A DNA stretch of 64,000 bases, taken from NCBI GenBank assembly GCA_033961575.1, contig CM066735.1, positions 91,457,449-91,521,448 on the forward strand, written 5' to 3'. A program made the translations under genes and the position numbers. The notes under the pieces were generated by a model, which was not told the origin of the DNA, searched no databases, and saw only the letters and a program-made list of their open reading frames with translations. This document shows, one piece after another, positions 47,691 through 58,070 of this stretch (the first letter of the stretch is position 1; each line of letters begins with the position of its first letter). Origin of the DNA: Aselliscus stoliczkanus (lineage: Eukaryota; Chordata; Mammalia; Chiroptera; Hipposideridae).

Positions 47691-50600
47691 CCATAACAGT
47701 TCTTACTTATTTAGTAAGGATTTCACTTCTGGATAGATTTCCTTCCTTCCTTCCTACCCACTCAGGCCCCAGCTGATGATCTAATTTCCAGCAACCTGAC
47801 CCTGGTTTGGGTGCTATTTTGATTGTGTGGACATTCCAGTCTCCTGGTTCTCACTATTTTTTAACACTGCCTTTGTGCACAACACTGCAGTGGTGGCTCT
47901 CCAAGTGAAAACTATAATGAAACTAAACATGCAGATGGCAAAGTCACATCGCATCCTTAATGCTTTTAGTAACATCAGATGAATTATAGATACATAAAAG
48001 GAAGGATATTTGTCAGCAAGGGAGATGACACCGGATTCTGTTAAAAGATGACGTCCGTAAAACCCATTTCTTATACCCACCAAAACATTTAAAACACGCT
48101 AAACTGGGGATGAGATGCCATTACTGTTGCAAGGAAAGGATCTCTTTTCACTCTAAGGTTAGCAGCCTGGGATTTCTAAACTGACATCTCAGTACTATTA
48201 CCACTAATTCCAGGAGGATTTGTAGAACCAGAAAAACACAACAGAAATTCACAGAAACTACCTGGAAGGATACATGTGGTGCCAACCTAGAGCGTCTCTG
48301 CAAGGGGCAGGGTCAGAGGTCGTGGATCTTTTACTCTTTATTCCACAAGCTCTGCATTTCAACTTTTCAAAAACATGCATTCTGAATTATTGTGTAATGG
48401 CTTAAAATAGTATTTAAAATACAAGTGATAAAAGGCAATGTCTGTTAAAAAAAAAAAAAAAAAAGAAAGAGCTATCAAAAGGAGCTAAATGGGCAATTCT
48501 AATACTATCACCAGTCTTACAGAGACAGAAAACTCTAATCTCGTTTGAACTTTATAACACTATGAGGTAGACAAGCCAGGTACTCGGACCTTTTAGTAAA
48601 TGAGAAAAAGAAGGTTGGGAAAATTTAACTTCTTAGACAAATGCATTACATTTTAAAAAAATGCTCTTCACTTTAGTCTTTAAATCATCTTCAAGAAAGT
48701 ATGATTTAGCTGTAAAAATTTAAAACCAACTGTATCTGATGACATAAGTTCTCCCAGAAAAATAAAAAGCACTGACTTAGGTTTACATACTTAGGAAACA
48801 GAAAAATAATGGTCAAAATGTAATAAAGTCATAAATAAGGAAAATTTATTTTTATTATTCTCTACCATGCTTGAAATGTTTCATGACTTCTGAAAGACAT
48901 TTTATCCTAAAATAGTAGTCTCCCATCTGAATTTCTAGATTTGCAGTTGCTATATGACTTGTTCATTTATATTACAAATATACCCATTAAGTAAAAATCT
49001 GAAGTTTAAAGAACTTGAGCAAAATATACCATTTATTATGTACAGACATAACTATCTACAGACATTTATGTCTACAGATCAGTTTTCCAGCTATAACTAG
49101 TCAATTTAGCAAAGCTCGAGCCCTAAGCTATAAATAACAGCTGCAAAACTGACTCTAATGGCCCTGAGTTCACCAGCTATCTAAAAGGCATAATTTTACA
49201 ATCCAAGATAGAGCATGCTTTAGGAAATCATTATAGTAGTTAAGAAAATATGTTTTTCCTAAACGAATAGAGCCAAAATGCAGGGAAAATAGCTTAACCA
49301 AATGTACAGCACATGAATTGGAAGACTATTTTTTTTTGAGACTATTTTATCTGTATATGCACATATAACCAAATAGGTCAATACAGAGCAATTTTTTAAT
49401 ATTCACTTAAAATCTACTCAACATAATATATATATACTATATACACTGAGGCTTTAACTTTACATTATAACAGATTAGGAGTTGCATTTCACTCAAGTTG
49501 TGAAGTTCAGTAACTTCAAAGCCAAATATTTTTCCCAAGTGCTAAAATTAGTGAACACAAGCAGTGCACCTTCAAGAAGCAATTCTCACACTGATTTGCA
49601 ATAATCAACTGTTTGAAAGGTTACTTACTATATGGCAACTGCTATATTTTAATTAAGAAATGTGTTTAAATGTAAAACTACACACTGAATACTGGTTGAA
49701 AAAGGCAGTCCTACAAACAGTTAATATACAAGCTACATTAATTGAAATCCAATTATTTAACACATTCTAAACAATTTACAGTTGATGAATTTACAGTTTC
49801 ATTAAAAGCCAAGCTATCAAGCTCTCGTGCCAAGTAACATTTAAAAAAATCATAAAACAAATGTGCATGCATCCAATGTCATTTAATTTGTGCATTTTAT
49901 TTGGAAGCTAACTTCAAAAAGTATCCCCACAGTATATTATCCATTTCCATCTCCAACAATAATGTATATTAAAATATTAAATAGTTCAATCTCAGAAGGT
50001 ACCAACATAAAACAAAAATCATTTTAATAAGTTGAATATTGAGACTACTGTATAATATTAAGTCAGTAACACTACTAAGCCAACCAAAACTAGAAACTGT
50101 AATTCATATCACTTAAGCAGCCCTACTGGAAAATGTCTTCAGAAGATAGAGCAGTCTTTACTTTTCAAAGTCAACACAATATACGTTCTCTCTCAAAATA
50201 AAGATGCCTGGTGTTTTCTCAGTGTTTAAAAGTATGTTGAAGATTGTCTCCTCACCACCAACCACCCAATCGCCACCCAGTTTGCTGCTTCACCTGATCA
50301 TAGGCAATGTTTAAAGGTTTCACCTTGAAGAAGTAATTAGGAGCGTTTTCCAAGGATAAAAAGTTCTACATGTTCAGCAGTACAAATCTCTTGAACCTGA
50401 ACTCAGTTAAAGTGGTGTGAAACTACAGTGTGTGTATCCTATTTTTTAAAAGTAATTAATCCCATGAAAACCTTCGAATTATTTACAATTTTTAAATTTG
50501 ATTGCCCTTATTTGTAAGAAAGCCACTGTTTGGATAAATGTTATCAGTTCTGAAACCAGGCTTTGAAAACTTTATAATTACCGCTAAAGCTGCCTGAACT

Positions 50601-51988
50601 CACAAGAGACAAATGGAAGAGACACAATACCAAAAGGGCAGTAACTATACAGATCTAGCATGGGGAAGGCCCATGGAGTCAACACAACCAACCAAGGGAA
50701 GCTCCAGGCTTCCACCTAAATGATTCCACTAAAAAAAAAAAAGGAAAATACCACAGCCCTAAGGCTTATCTACTTCTCCACTTTCTCAATAGTCAGGAAA
50801 GCTAGGAAAGAGATTCTCAAGAACTACTGAGTGGTTCAGTTACAAACTATAGTTAGAGAATTTCAAATTCAAAATCACTTTCCTACAAAACAAGATTTTA
50901 CCCATGAACGCTCCACACCTGACCAACATTAAGAATATATGTAACCAAAATGGCAATATTAAAGTTTCCACTTAATCCAATAACCATAGTTTAGAAAGTT
51001 CAGTGTTAATAAGCAAAGTATTTCATTTAGCTTTTCAACCTGAATATTTTCACATGCTCATTTTAAATTCTGCGTATGGCCACTGAATCTTTTCTTGTCG
51101 GCAACTTCGTGTTCTCCCACCTATAAGTTTAGCACACTTCTGAAATCTCACATCTCATTCCAGTGCTAATCCTGAGAACTGAGAATTAAGTTAAATATTA
51201 TTCTTAATTTTAAACAATGGGAGTAAAAGAACTGAACAATTACTCTTCCTTAAATAAGTGGCTCTGTTATAGCATAAGTCCTTCCTCACTTTACTGTTGA
51301 CTTAGTAAAGTCAAGTTTTCCACTTAACTCAAGTTGCAAAATGGCTATTCTAAATAAAATCAAGTATTCAACAATTCTTTGAGAACTGGTATCACACTGT
51401 TTTGAAATTGAAACACATATATGTACTGTATATAATCCAAGTAAAGCAATTTTGAGGAAAACACTCTAACGTTAGAGTTTAAATCTATAAAATAACTTAA
51501 AACCTTTTTATCAAAGCCACAAATTATTTCCTAAATTGGTCGGCCAAAAACCCAACACAAAATGTATTTATTATGGAAAAAGTTCGAGGATCCAGTGTTT
51601 AACTAGAGGCTTTCTTAGTCGAGAGTGTGAATAACAGATTACAAAGCAAAGCAATTTTCTAAGCCAAAATGTACCTGAGCATCTAAAAGGTTTTACATCA
51701 TCCTTAATGACATATGAATGATCCAGGATTAGGCAAACGTACATCTTTAAATGCACTGGACAGTTTTTCATATATGTAAAAGTGCCCACTCCAAATAAAT
51801 CTGTTACTTCTCTGAGACTGTCAGAGGCTCATGAAAACATTACTCAGGTTAATAAACTTCAGCTGTTACTTGATGTTAGCACCAAAACAGGTATTAACTA
51901 AAGAATAAAGGCAAAAGTTTATAAGAAAAAAAAACAAGATAAAGGTTAGACGAATTTTAAAAAGCAACGAATTTGAAAGGATGCTCAC
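47691..51988. other. Repeat-poor intron adjoining exon 3
   Basis: About 4.3 kb with almost no recognisable transposable element, in contrast with the rest of the intron. I see only an antisense MIR-like trace near 48520-48640 and a poly(A) of about 17 at 48448-48464. AT-rich, no open frame of note. Lack of insertions next to an exon may reflect constraint or chance. Confidence 0.55.
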
Positions 51989-52039
51989 CTGCAGTTAGGT
52001 GGAGGGTCTAAAGTGATATCTGCCAGTTCCTTCTGAATC
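51989..52039 (-). CDS. UBE2E1: UBE2E1 coding exon 3 (residues 51-68 region)
   Basis: A 51-nt coding exon on the minus strand. The first base completes the Arg51 codon begun in exon 2, then it reads IQKELADITLDPPPNC and ends with two bases of the next Ser codon. Acceptor: a pyrimidine-rich tract ending 'tttctgactccag'; donor: 'ctgcag|gtgagcat'. This encodes the first alpha helix and the start of the first beta strand of the UBC fold. ADITLD rather than AEITLD separates UBE2E1 from UBE2E2 and UBE2E3. The length is divisible by three, so skipping keeps frame and removes 17 residues; a human UBE2E1 isoform lacking this stretch is known, as I recall. Phase and splice signals are seen; orthology is inferred from near-identity to the known protein. 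Confidence 0.97.
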
Positions 52040-52150
52040 CTGGAGTCAGAAAGAAAAACACAAGAGACATTTAGCCTCCCACCTGTAATATATAGGTCTA
52101 GCAGATAAGCCTAATCTCCCATCCTGATAACTGGATTCTTCTAAGGTGCT
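52040..52150. other. UBE2E1 intron 2, acceptor-side end
   Basis: Polypyrimidine tract and branch region for exon 3 (minus strand), then unassigned sequence leading to the intragenic CpG island. Confidence 0.7.
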
Positions 52151-53150
52151 TCAGGTGCGTCATTTAGGGACAATCTGGCCCCGCCCCACCCGACAGCGAG
52201 CTGGTGATCATCTATAACACTACGTTTGGGTTGGAATCTGGCCTCGCACACTAAGGCAGTTCTATTTCTTAGTGTTTTCCATTTAGGAAATAACTGAAAA
52301 GCTTCTCACTTGCAGACTTTTCTGCATTGTATTAGAGTGTGTCAGGGGACACTCAGCTTTCCCTACCCCTCCCGTGCCTGGACAGAGAAATCAGAGCCAC
52401 CGCGTGGGTGGGAAGGAGGCCCCGCAGACTCCGCCCCGCGGCCCTCGGGGTCGCCCCTCGCACCTGGGACATCCGCGCGCCCACCCCCAGCAGGGCGGCC
52501 CCCCGGGCGGCCCCAGGTGCTAGCTGACGGCGCCAACATGGCCGCTCCCTGCGAGGCCCCTCGGGCCCTAAAGGACCGGACCGCCGTCGCCCGGAGCCCG
52601 GGCGGCACAGGCCTCTGGAAGGACCCCTTCGGTTTGCCTCCTGGGCTCCCCACCCCCAACCGCGCGCGCCCGACGGCTCGGGCCGCGCATACCGACCGCG
52701 CGGGCGAAGTCGAGGGTCGGAGGCGGGGAGAGCGGCGCCGGGGCTCCGAGCGACTGCCCAGCACGGCTGCACCGCGCCCCGAACCTCCAGCCCCGACGCC
52801 GCGCGCGGGGCTCCGGCACCAACACCCCCGTGCGCCCCTGCAGGGACGCCGGCCTCCAGCGGCCAGCCCGCGCGCGGCCCGCACAGGTGCGCCCGGCCCC
52901 GGCCTGCGCCCCGCGCGCTCGCTCGGACTCGTGGCCCACCTTTCCGGACCTGCTTTTTCCGGACATCCTCTAACTTCCTTAGTCTGCCCTCTTCCTCCTC
53001 CATCCCACACGGAACACAGCACCCGGGATTCTCCATCTCTGCAGCAACCCACGACTCACAAAGAGCTCCATCCCCCACTCCTAGGCCGGTGCCACCAGGC
53101 CGTTCACACCAAGCCCTGGCCTTTGTCTTCTACTTACCTAAGCGCTTAGA
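52150..53150. promoter_or_regulatory. Intragenic CpG island (candidate alternative or antisense promoter)
   Basis: The core at about 52380-52960 is very GC-rich with frequent CpG, unlike the AT-rich intron on both sides. It lies in intron 2 about 0.35 kb upstream of exon 3 in the direction of UBE2E1 transcription. It includes a YY1-like motif (ccaacatggccgct, 52533-52546) and GC-box-like runs. Donor-like sites on the minus strand occur at 52464/52463 (cccag|gtgcgag) and at 53138/53137 (gcttag|gtaagtag, a near-perfect donor). Open frames up to 279 codons exist on both strands, as expected in stop-poor GC-rich DNA. Promoter activity is inference. Confidence 0.7.
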
Positions 53151-53735
53151 GCATCAATTAATCAATTAAGACAAAGTTTGAGGTCTTTAAGTCTCTTGTA
53201 CCTTCGAAAACAGTGCGTTCTATTTCTATAACCTTTCCTGCTCCTCGCAAATAAAGCCCTAAAGGGCTGTTTTAACTTTATCTCACGGAGGCAGTTAAAA
53301 ATAAAATAAAACTCCTCCTCCCCCCCTCCCCCGCCCCCCCTCCCAAGGCAACCTGAATCACTACGGATACTTTTTCCAAAGGCTTTCTGAGGGGTAGAAA
53401 GATAGGCAAGCTGAATGTAAAGGGGAATAGGTTTTTAGAAGCAGTGTTTTTTTCCAGGTATAGGTAAAGAGAATTTAAGGGTGGTGATTGGGAAGGTTTT
53501 TAAAACCTTCCTATTGGAGAACATTTTTTGTCCCCTATAAATCTGGTCAACTTTAAAAAGGGGCTTGCTCAGTCTCTACTGACATCTACTCATCTGTGTC
53601 CAGCTAAATTCTACTGCTACTGATAAGCATTTCAGTTCTGAGACGCTCAGATCCCTGCAGTTTGATTCATTATTGTATTAATATACTAGACTAAAAGTTT
53701 GGAACAGTGGTTTCCTGATTCTTTACCTGCATATA
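53151..53735. other. UBE2E1 intron 2 segment, no gene
   Basis: Unassigned intron with a C-rich low-complexity patch near 53318-53344. Confidence 0.5.
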
Positions 53736-53955
53736 CAGAGGGTGCCAAAAGTATAGACATTTTAAGAAAGTAAAACTATTAAAATTGTAATAATATACAC
53801 TGATAGCAAACGAATACAAGTCACATTTGACTTCTCCAATTACAAGAGGTGCTCAAAGTGGTTCCCATGAGCATCTAGACACTTCTGATTACAGCAAACT
53901 ACTGCTTGGCCAATGTTGACCCAAGTATCTACTTTACATTTTTTGGCACCCCAGG
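53736..53955 (-). mobile_element. mariner-type MITE retaining transposase C-terminus
   Basis: A 220-bp element with inverted termini around GGGTGCCAAAA and TA target duplications (53734-53735; 53956-53957). On the minus strand a frame reads CLDAHGNHFEHLL and then stops, which resembles the C-terminal end of Tc1/mariner transposases. It therefore looks like an internal-deletion derivative that kept the last coding codons. The body is little decayed. Confidence 0.88.
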
Positions 53956-54936
53956 TATATTAGAGTGACTGTATGTTAAGACCTATGTACATAGGCAAAA
54001 ATATCCTCCCCTCTGAGGATATTGTATAAAAATAGACAGTGACTTCATTCTTGCCAAACCAACCTCTACTACAAAATAGTCACGAAAAGGTAGTTGCTTC
54101 TTTAACACCTAAAAAGTGTTCACACCAGACAGCTTTATCCACTTTATCTCTACAACAAACATTTGTACCATTTCCAGAATACTGGCAAAAGATTTGCAAG
54201 ACCAACTCATACATATGTTCCACAGAGTAATTCTTGTCCAGATCACTCTCAATGGGGGCTTTCCTCTACCTGTGGACTAGAAACCACTTTCCCATGTGCA
54301 CTTAATTATTGGAATCTGTCTGCCAATCTGTCTTCTTAATTCTATCTCCTGGTATACAAGCTCCTTCCAATTATACAAGCAAATATATATTTCAGAGTCG
54401 CTTCTATAGGGTCCCACTATCAATTTCCCCTTATTCTGTCCTAAATACACTGTCCCTCTCCATTTTTTACCTTTACTATTAACCTTAGCTCTGCTTTAAA
54501 AGTAACAGCCACTGTTTCAGCAAGATATCCAGGGAACTAAAACTGATGTTAACTTTATGGGTAAAATTACGATTTGTATCTTCCCACCTTTCATTATTTT
54601 ACACCTATCACCTTTCCCAGACATTTCCAAATAAGTTTTTAACTTCCCTGGCATAAACAGACAAATTGATCTAGTGATAAATCCCCCCTCTCTGTAATTT
54701 GCTGACACAAACCAGACTATTTTCTACCTGCAAACTGGGCCTTTACTCCCAGATATATACATATATACCAGGATATCCAGCAAAATATAAAAACACTAAT
54801 GACCTTGAGCAAATATCCTGCCTTAGTCAGATTAGGCCAAAAGCTGCCCCAGTGTGACTCAAGGAGCCCAGTCCCTGGGAGGGAGGAGGTGTGTGTATGG
54901 CAGGGAGAGGGGGGATATTAAGAAAGGCCCCATGCA
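53956..54936. other. UBE2E1 intron 2 segment, no gene
   Basis: AT-rich intron with no recognised repeat; its right end holds the left duplication of the following SINE. Confidence 0.5.
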
Positions 54937-55040
54937 GGGCCTGCTGAGTGGTGCGGTGGTTAAGCACTGGCTTGGGAAGCCAGCAGCACAGGTTCGGGTC
55001 CCACATATGAGGGCCAGTGCCACTGCTCTCAAAAAATAAA
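54937..55040 (+). repeat. tRNA-derived SINE, short form
   Basis: Standard short SINE (gggcctgctgagtggtgcgg ... cactgctctc). A perfect 14-bp duplication, aaaggccccatgca, flanks it (54923-54936; 55041-55054). It is opposite in strand to the host gene. Confidence 0.95.
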
Positions 55041-55054
55041 AAAGGCCCCATGCA

Positions 55055-56383
55055 AAGTGGGCAGGGTAGTTGCCAGGTTCTGGGAGAACCAGCACAGGGC
55101 TAATCATTGAGGGCCAGCTAGGACTCCTGGGAAGCTGAGATGAAATCAAACCAACCCTCTGAAAATGAGAACAATTTTGCCATGGCGTCTTGCCATTTAG
55201 TAGTCTAGACAGACCTCTACACTATTTAAAATAAGCTAAAGTCACTCCTTCATCTGCCCATGGCTAAGTCACCAAGGCACTTTCCCAACTTTTCAATTTT
55301 TAAGTAAGGGAAAAATGACAGAACAAACTTTCAAATTCCAAGTTCCAGGTTAACTACTGTGGAAAGATCTAAAGCCTCGTGTTCCATTTTATTTTACATT
55401 CTTTTAAAAAAGATATCCTTATCTAACCCATCATTTGGATTCCTGACTATCTTTCTGGTTTGCCACTTTCAAGTTGAACGCCTGTCCACCTGAGAGCAGA
55501 AGAATTTATGAAAGATATGGGGGTTCCCTGGAATCTGCTATAGATTCTTTTAAGGGTCATGGGGATCAGAGGATATTACTGAAGGATGATAGAAGTGAAA
55601 AGTAGCTTCTTCCAGACAGAAGAGTAAAGAAAAAGTACCACTATTTGAATTCAACTTTAAAAAAAAAAAAATTACAGCACAGGAGAAAACAGCATGAAAA
55701 AATTTTAGACTCTGAAATTTGGTAAATTGAATTTCTTAAACAAAACAAAACAGAATTACCATTTTACATCATGTATTGATTTATTCATTTGCCTCAACTC
55801 TCCAAATCAGAAAAATCTATTTAAATTCCATTTGAAAACTTCTGTCTCTATCAGTTAAATTTTTCTTACCCCGCTAATATGAGTTATTACTCCTTATGCA
55901 ATTTGTGGAAGAACGCTCTATTCAAAAAAGATCATATGTGCAACAGGTGAGGAGGACATACGATGATAAGAGAATTCGTTTTGATAGAGTTGTCTGGGCA
56001 GATATTAGTAATTAAGTGCGATGACAGCCTTGGGGAGGGTCACAGATCAGTGATTAATAGGACAAGTAATTTGAAATCAGATTGGGGGGATAAGTAATAG
56101 AAGTACTGAGAAGTCTTACAAACTTCCACAAGAAATGAAAGAAGCAAGCCACACAGCTGCAGGTGGACAATGATTAAAAGGGAAAAAAAACCACACACAC
56201 ACACAAAAAAAAACCCAGAAGGAATAGAGAAAAACTAATTAGGGTTTCCAAGGCCCTTGTTTCATTTTTAAGAACACAAATCATGAGGAGCATTTAACCG
56301 ACCCTCCTCATAGGGAGGCAGACCAAATGCAGCAGGAGGCAGTTCGGGAAATTGGAAGCCTGCAGAGGGGGGAAGTACGGTAC
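55055..56383. other. UBE2E1 intron 2, donor side
   Basis: Intron without recognised repeats apart from short A- and CA-rich runs near 56190-56215. It ends at the exon 2 donor. Confidence 0.55.
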
Positions 56384-56535
56384 CTCTTGGCGCTGGTGGA
56401 TAGGAGTTTGGAGTTTTTGCTCATGCTGACTTTACTTTCCTTCTTCTTGGGGGTGTTTGTTTCTTTCTCGGTTTGCTGGTTGGAGGACGAAGATGAGGAG
56501 GAGCTGGTGCTGGCCCTCGAATCGTCATCCGACAT
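56384..56535 (-). CDS. UBE2E1: UBE2E1 coding exon 2: start codon and N-terminal extension
   Basis: The first coding exon, on the minus strand; ATG at 56535-56533. It encodes 50 full codons and two bases of Arg51: MSDDDSRAST, eight further serines, an acidic/polar stretch, a basic stretch with KKK, then LLSTSAKR. By sight it matches the mammalian UBE2E1 N-terminus. The full exon is 56384-56568, with 33 nt of 5' UTR after an acceptor (tttccctcctcctgcag-like). The donor is gccaagag|gtaccg. In the UBE2E family this extension is reported to limit ubiquitin-chain assembly; the KKKESK region is a plausible basic patch. The start has G at -3 and follows an in-exon G-rich run. Upstream in-frame codons exist, but the acceptor sits between them and this ATG, so this ATG is the start. 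Confidence 0.97.
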
Positions 56536-56568
56536 AGCGAACCCCCCACCCCACCCCGCAAACAGCCC
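56536..56568 (-). other. UBE2E1: UBE2E1 exon 2, 5' UTR part with G-quadruplex-like run
   Basis: Thirty-three transcribed but untranslated bases between the exon 2 acceptor (AG at 56570-56569) and the ATG. In the mRNA sense it carries three closely spaced G runs (4, 4 and 6) at 56557-56542, about 7-22 nt before the start codon. Confidence 0.85.
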
Positions 56569-57652
56569 CTGCAGGAGGAGGAAAACAAAACAAACACAAC
56601 CCTGCAGCCAGTGTGTCAATAAGGAACTCGGGCGCTGTCAGGAGGGCTTGGGTCAGGGGTGCACCCGGCCGCCCACAGCCCTCCACTCGCTTCTCAAAGT
56701 CTTCAGGCCCATTACAGCTTGTGCACATTGGACGCGGCTTGTTTGTTTATGTTCGGCCCCAAGTGGGGGGACGCGATAGGAAACCCGTCCAAAGCGGAGC
56801 AGGCGGCCCCTCCCTCGCCCCCCGGGGCTCCCCTCGGGGCTGGGAGGGGAGAAGCCAGGCAGGGCGGGGGCGCGGGAGCCGGCACGGGGCACGGAGGGAG
56901 GGTCCGGCGGTCGGCCCGCTTCGGGGGGGTGTTTTTGTCAGCTTTCCGGGGGGTCGCCGGGGGCGGGGGGACCCCAGCAAGACTGCAGGGGGGCCGGGAG
57001 CAGAGTTTGCGAGGTCGGGAAGAGAGGAAAGGCGAAGAGGAGTCAGAGAGGAAGCCGAAACGGGGGGACGGAGGCGGGGAGAGGGTGCCCGTGTGGGGGA
57101 GGGGAAAGGCCGGCGGGGGGGGGCGGCGAGCAGGCCCGAGGCCCCCCAGCGCCGCGCCCCGACGCCCCTCCCCGCGGGTGCCCCTCGGCCGGCAGACTCG
57201 GGGCTGCGGGGGTCCAGAGCACACGCCCGAGTGCCGCCCCTGGTGGGGGTGGGGTGTGGGGGGGGGATCGGCGTCCTCACTGAGGACCTAACAATGAGCC
57301 AGTGGGCCCCTGGGGGGTGAACCCCCGTGGGTCCCCACCCCAGGAGCCGACGGGGTTCCAGCTCCCCCTCCCCCGCTCCCGGCCCCCGGGGCGGCCCGTG
57401 GGGGACTCCCGCGGCAGCGCTGACAGTTCGAGACACGACGCCCCCCCCCGCGCCCCCGAAGCGGGCGGCCCCCGTCCCCCACGCGGCCTGGGGTCTCTGC
57501 CCATCCCCCGCGGCGGGCCGCGGACTCTCGGGGCTCCCGGGCTGCTCTCCGCACTCCCCAGCCCGGTGCCGGGCGGTCCGGGCGGCGCGGGGTGTCCCCG
57601 AGGCCCGGCGACGCGGCCGGGGGGCGGCGGGCGGCGGGGGGGATCCCCGTAC
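56569..57652 (-). other. UBE2E1: UBE2E1 intron 1
   Basis: A GC-rich intron of about 1.1 kb between the non-coding first exon and exon 2, lying largely within the promoter CpG island. Large open frames (up to 451 codons) on both strands are due to scarcity of stop codons in this composition. Confidence 0.75.
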
Positions 57653-58070
57653 CTCTCTTTGTGTCTGGCTCCTCCGTGCCGCCGCGGCGGCTGCTGCTGC
57701 GGCTGCGGCTGGGCCTGGCCACTCGTGTCTCTCTCTCGCTGGGAGAGAAGCGGAAGTGCAGCAACAGCAACTATTAAACAGGCAATGGCTTCCCCCAGCC
57801 ACACACGCTCGCACACACTCCTCCCCCTCCCCCTCCCCCACCAGCCCGGTCCCACCCACCAGCGCTCCCCTCCCCCTGCGCACCTCCGCGGGGGGGAGGC
57901 CACAGGGGCCCCGGGAACCTTGCCCCTTCCTCACCCACCCCTCTCGAGTGGCTTGGGGACCTGGATCCTGGGCAGGCGAGGGGAGGCAGTGCCGAGATGG
58001 GGGGCGCGGGGCGCGACTGGAACGGTATGCCATAGAGGGGGTCACCAGAGGAAGTTCCTCCCAATAAGGG
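56700..58070. promoter_or_regulatory. UBE2E1: UBE2E1 promoter CpG island
   Basis: About 1.4 kb of CpG-dense DNA covering the first exon, intron 1 and upstream sequence. An ETS/GABP-like site (agcggaagtgc, 57749-57759 plus strand) lies close to the estimated start. GC-box-like runs are frequent near 56840-57120. No strong TATA box; a TTTAATA string on the minus strand lies near 57775. This is the layout of a broad housekeeping promoter. Bidirectional transcription is plausible, since human has an antisense transcript at this gene's 5' end as I recall. Confidence 0.88.
57653..57790 (-). other. UBE2E1: UBE2E1 exon 1 (non-coding, 5' end estimated)
   Basis: First-exon call based on a donor 'aaagagag|gtacgggg' (exon ends at 57653) within the CpG island, 1.08 kb upstream of the exon 2 acceptor, and on an upstream sequence rich in GCAGC/GCGGC repeats that resembles the 5' UTR expected for this gene. 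The start is a guess placed just upstream of the ETS-like site. No ATG-initiated coding sequence joins from it. Confidence 0.65.

Larger units (their letters stand above)
1..57790 (-). other. UBE2E1: UBE2E1 gene, 5' portion (partial locus)
   Basis: This span is read as the first part of UBE2E1, transcribed right to left. It starts in a CpG island near 57.79 kb (start estimated, not mapped), has a non-coding exon 1 with donor after 57653, coding exon 2 (56384-56568) and coding exon 3 (51989-52039), then a long intron running off the left edge. Seen directly: two coding blocks joined in frame at a split Arg codon, with consensus donors and acceptors. Known of the family: UBE2E1 is a class III E2 enzyme of about 193 residues that accepts ubiquitin from E1 and works with RING and HECT E3 ligases in nucleus and cytoplasm; ISG15 transfer is also reported. 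The catalytic Cys and most of the UBC fold are encoded by later exons absent here. That 1-51988 is one intron is inference from failing to find those exons by eye. Confidence 0.9.

Noticed and set aside
1..51988. UBE2E1 exons 4-6 (catalytic Cys region)
   Set aside because: I looked for reverse complements of the conserved exon 4 words (GPKGDNIYEWRST, EYPFKPPK) by eye and in the open frames and did not find them; they probably lie beyond the left edge.
52353..53078. Minus-strand frames of 229-241 codons in the intragenic CpG island
   Set aside because: Overlap each other and a plus-strand frame; composition-driven; no recognisable domain.
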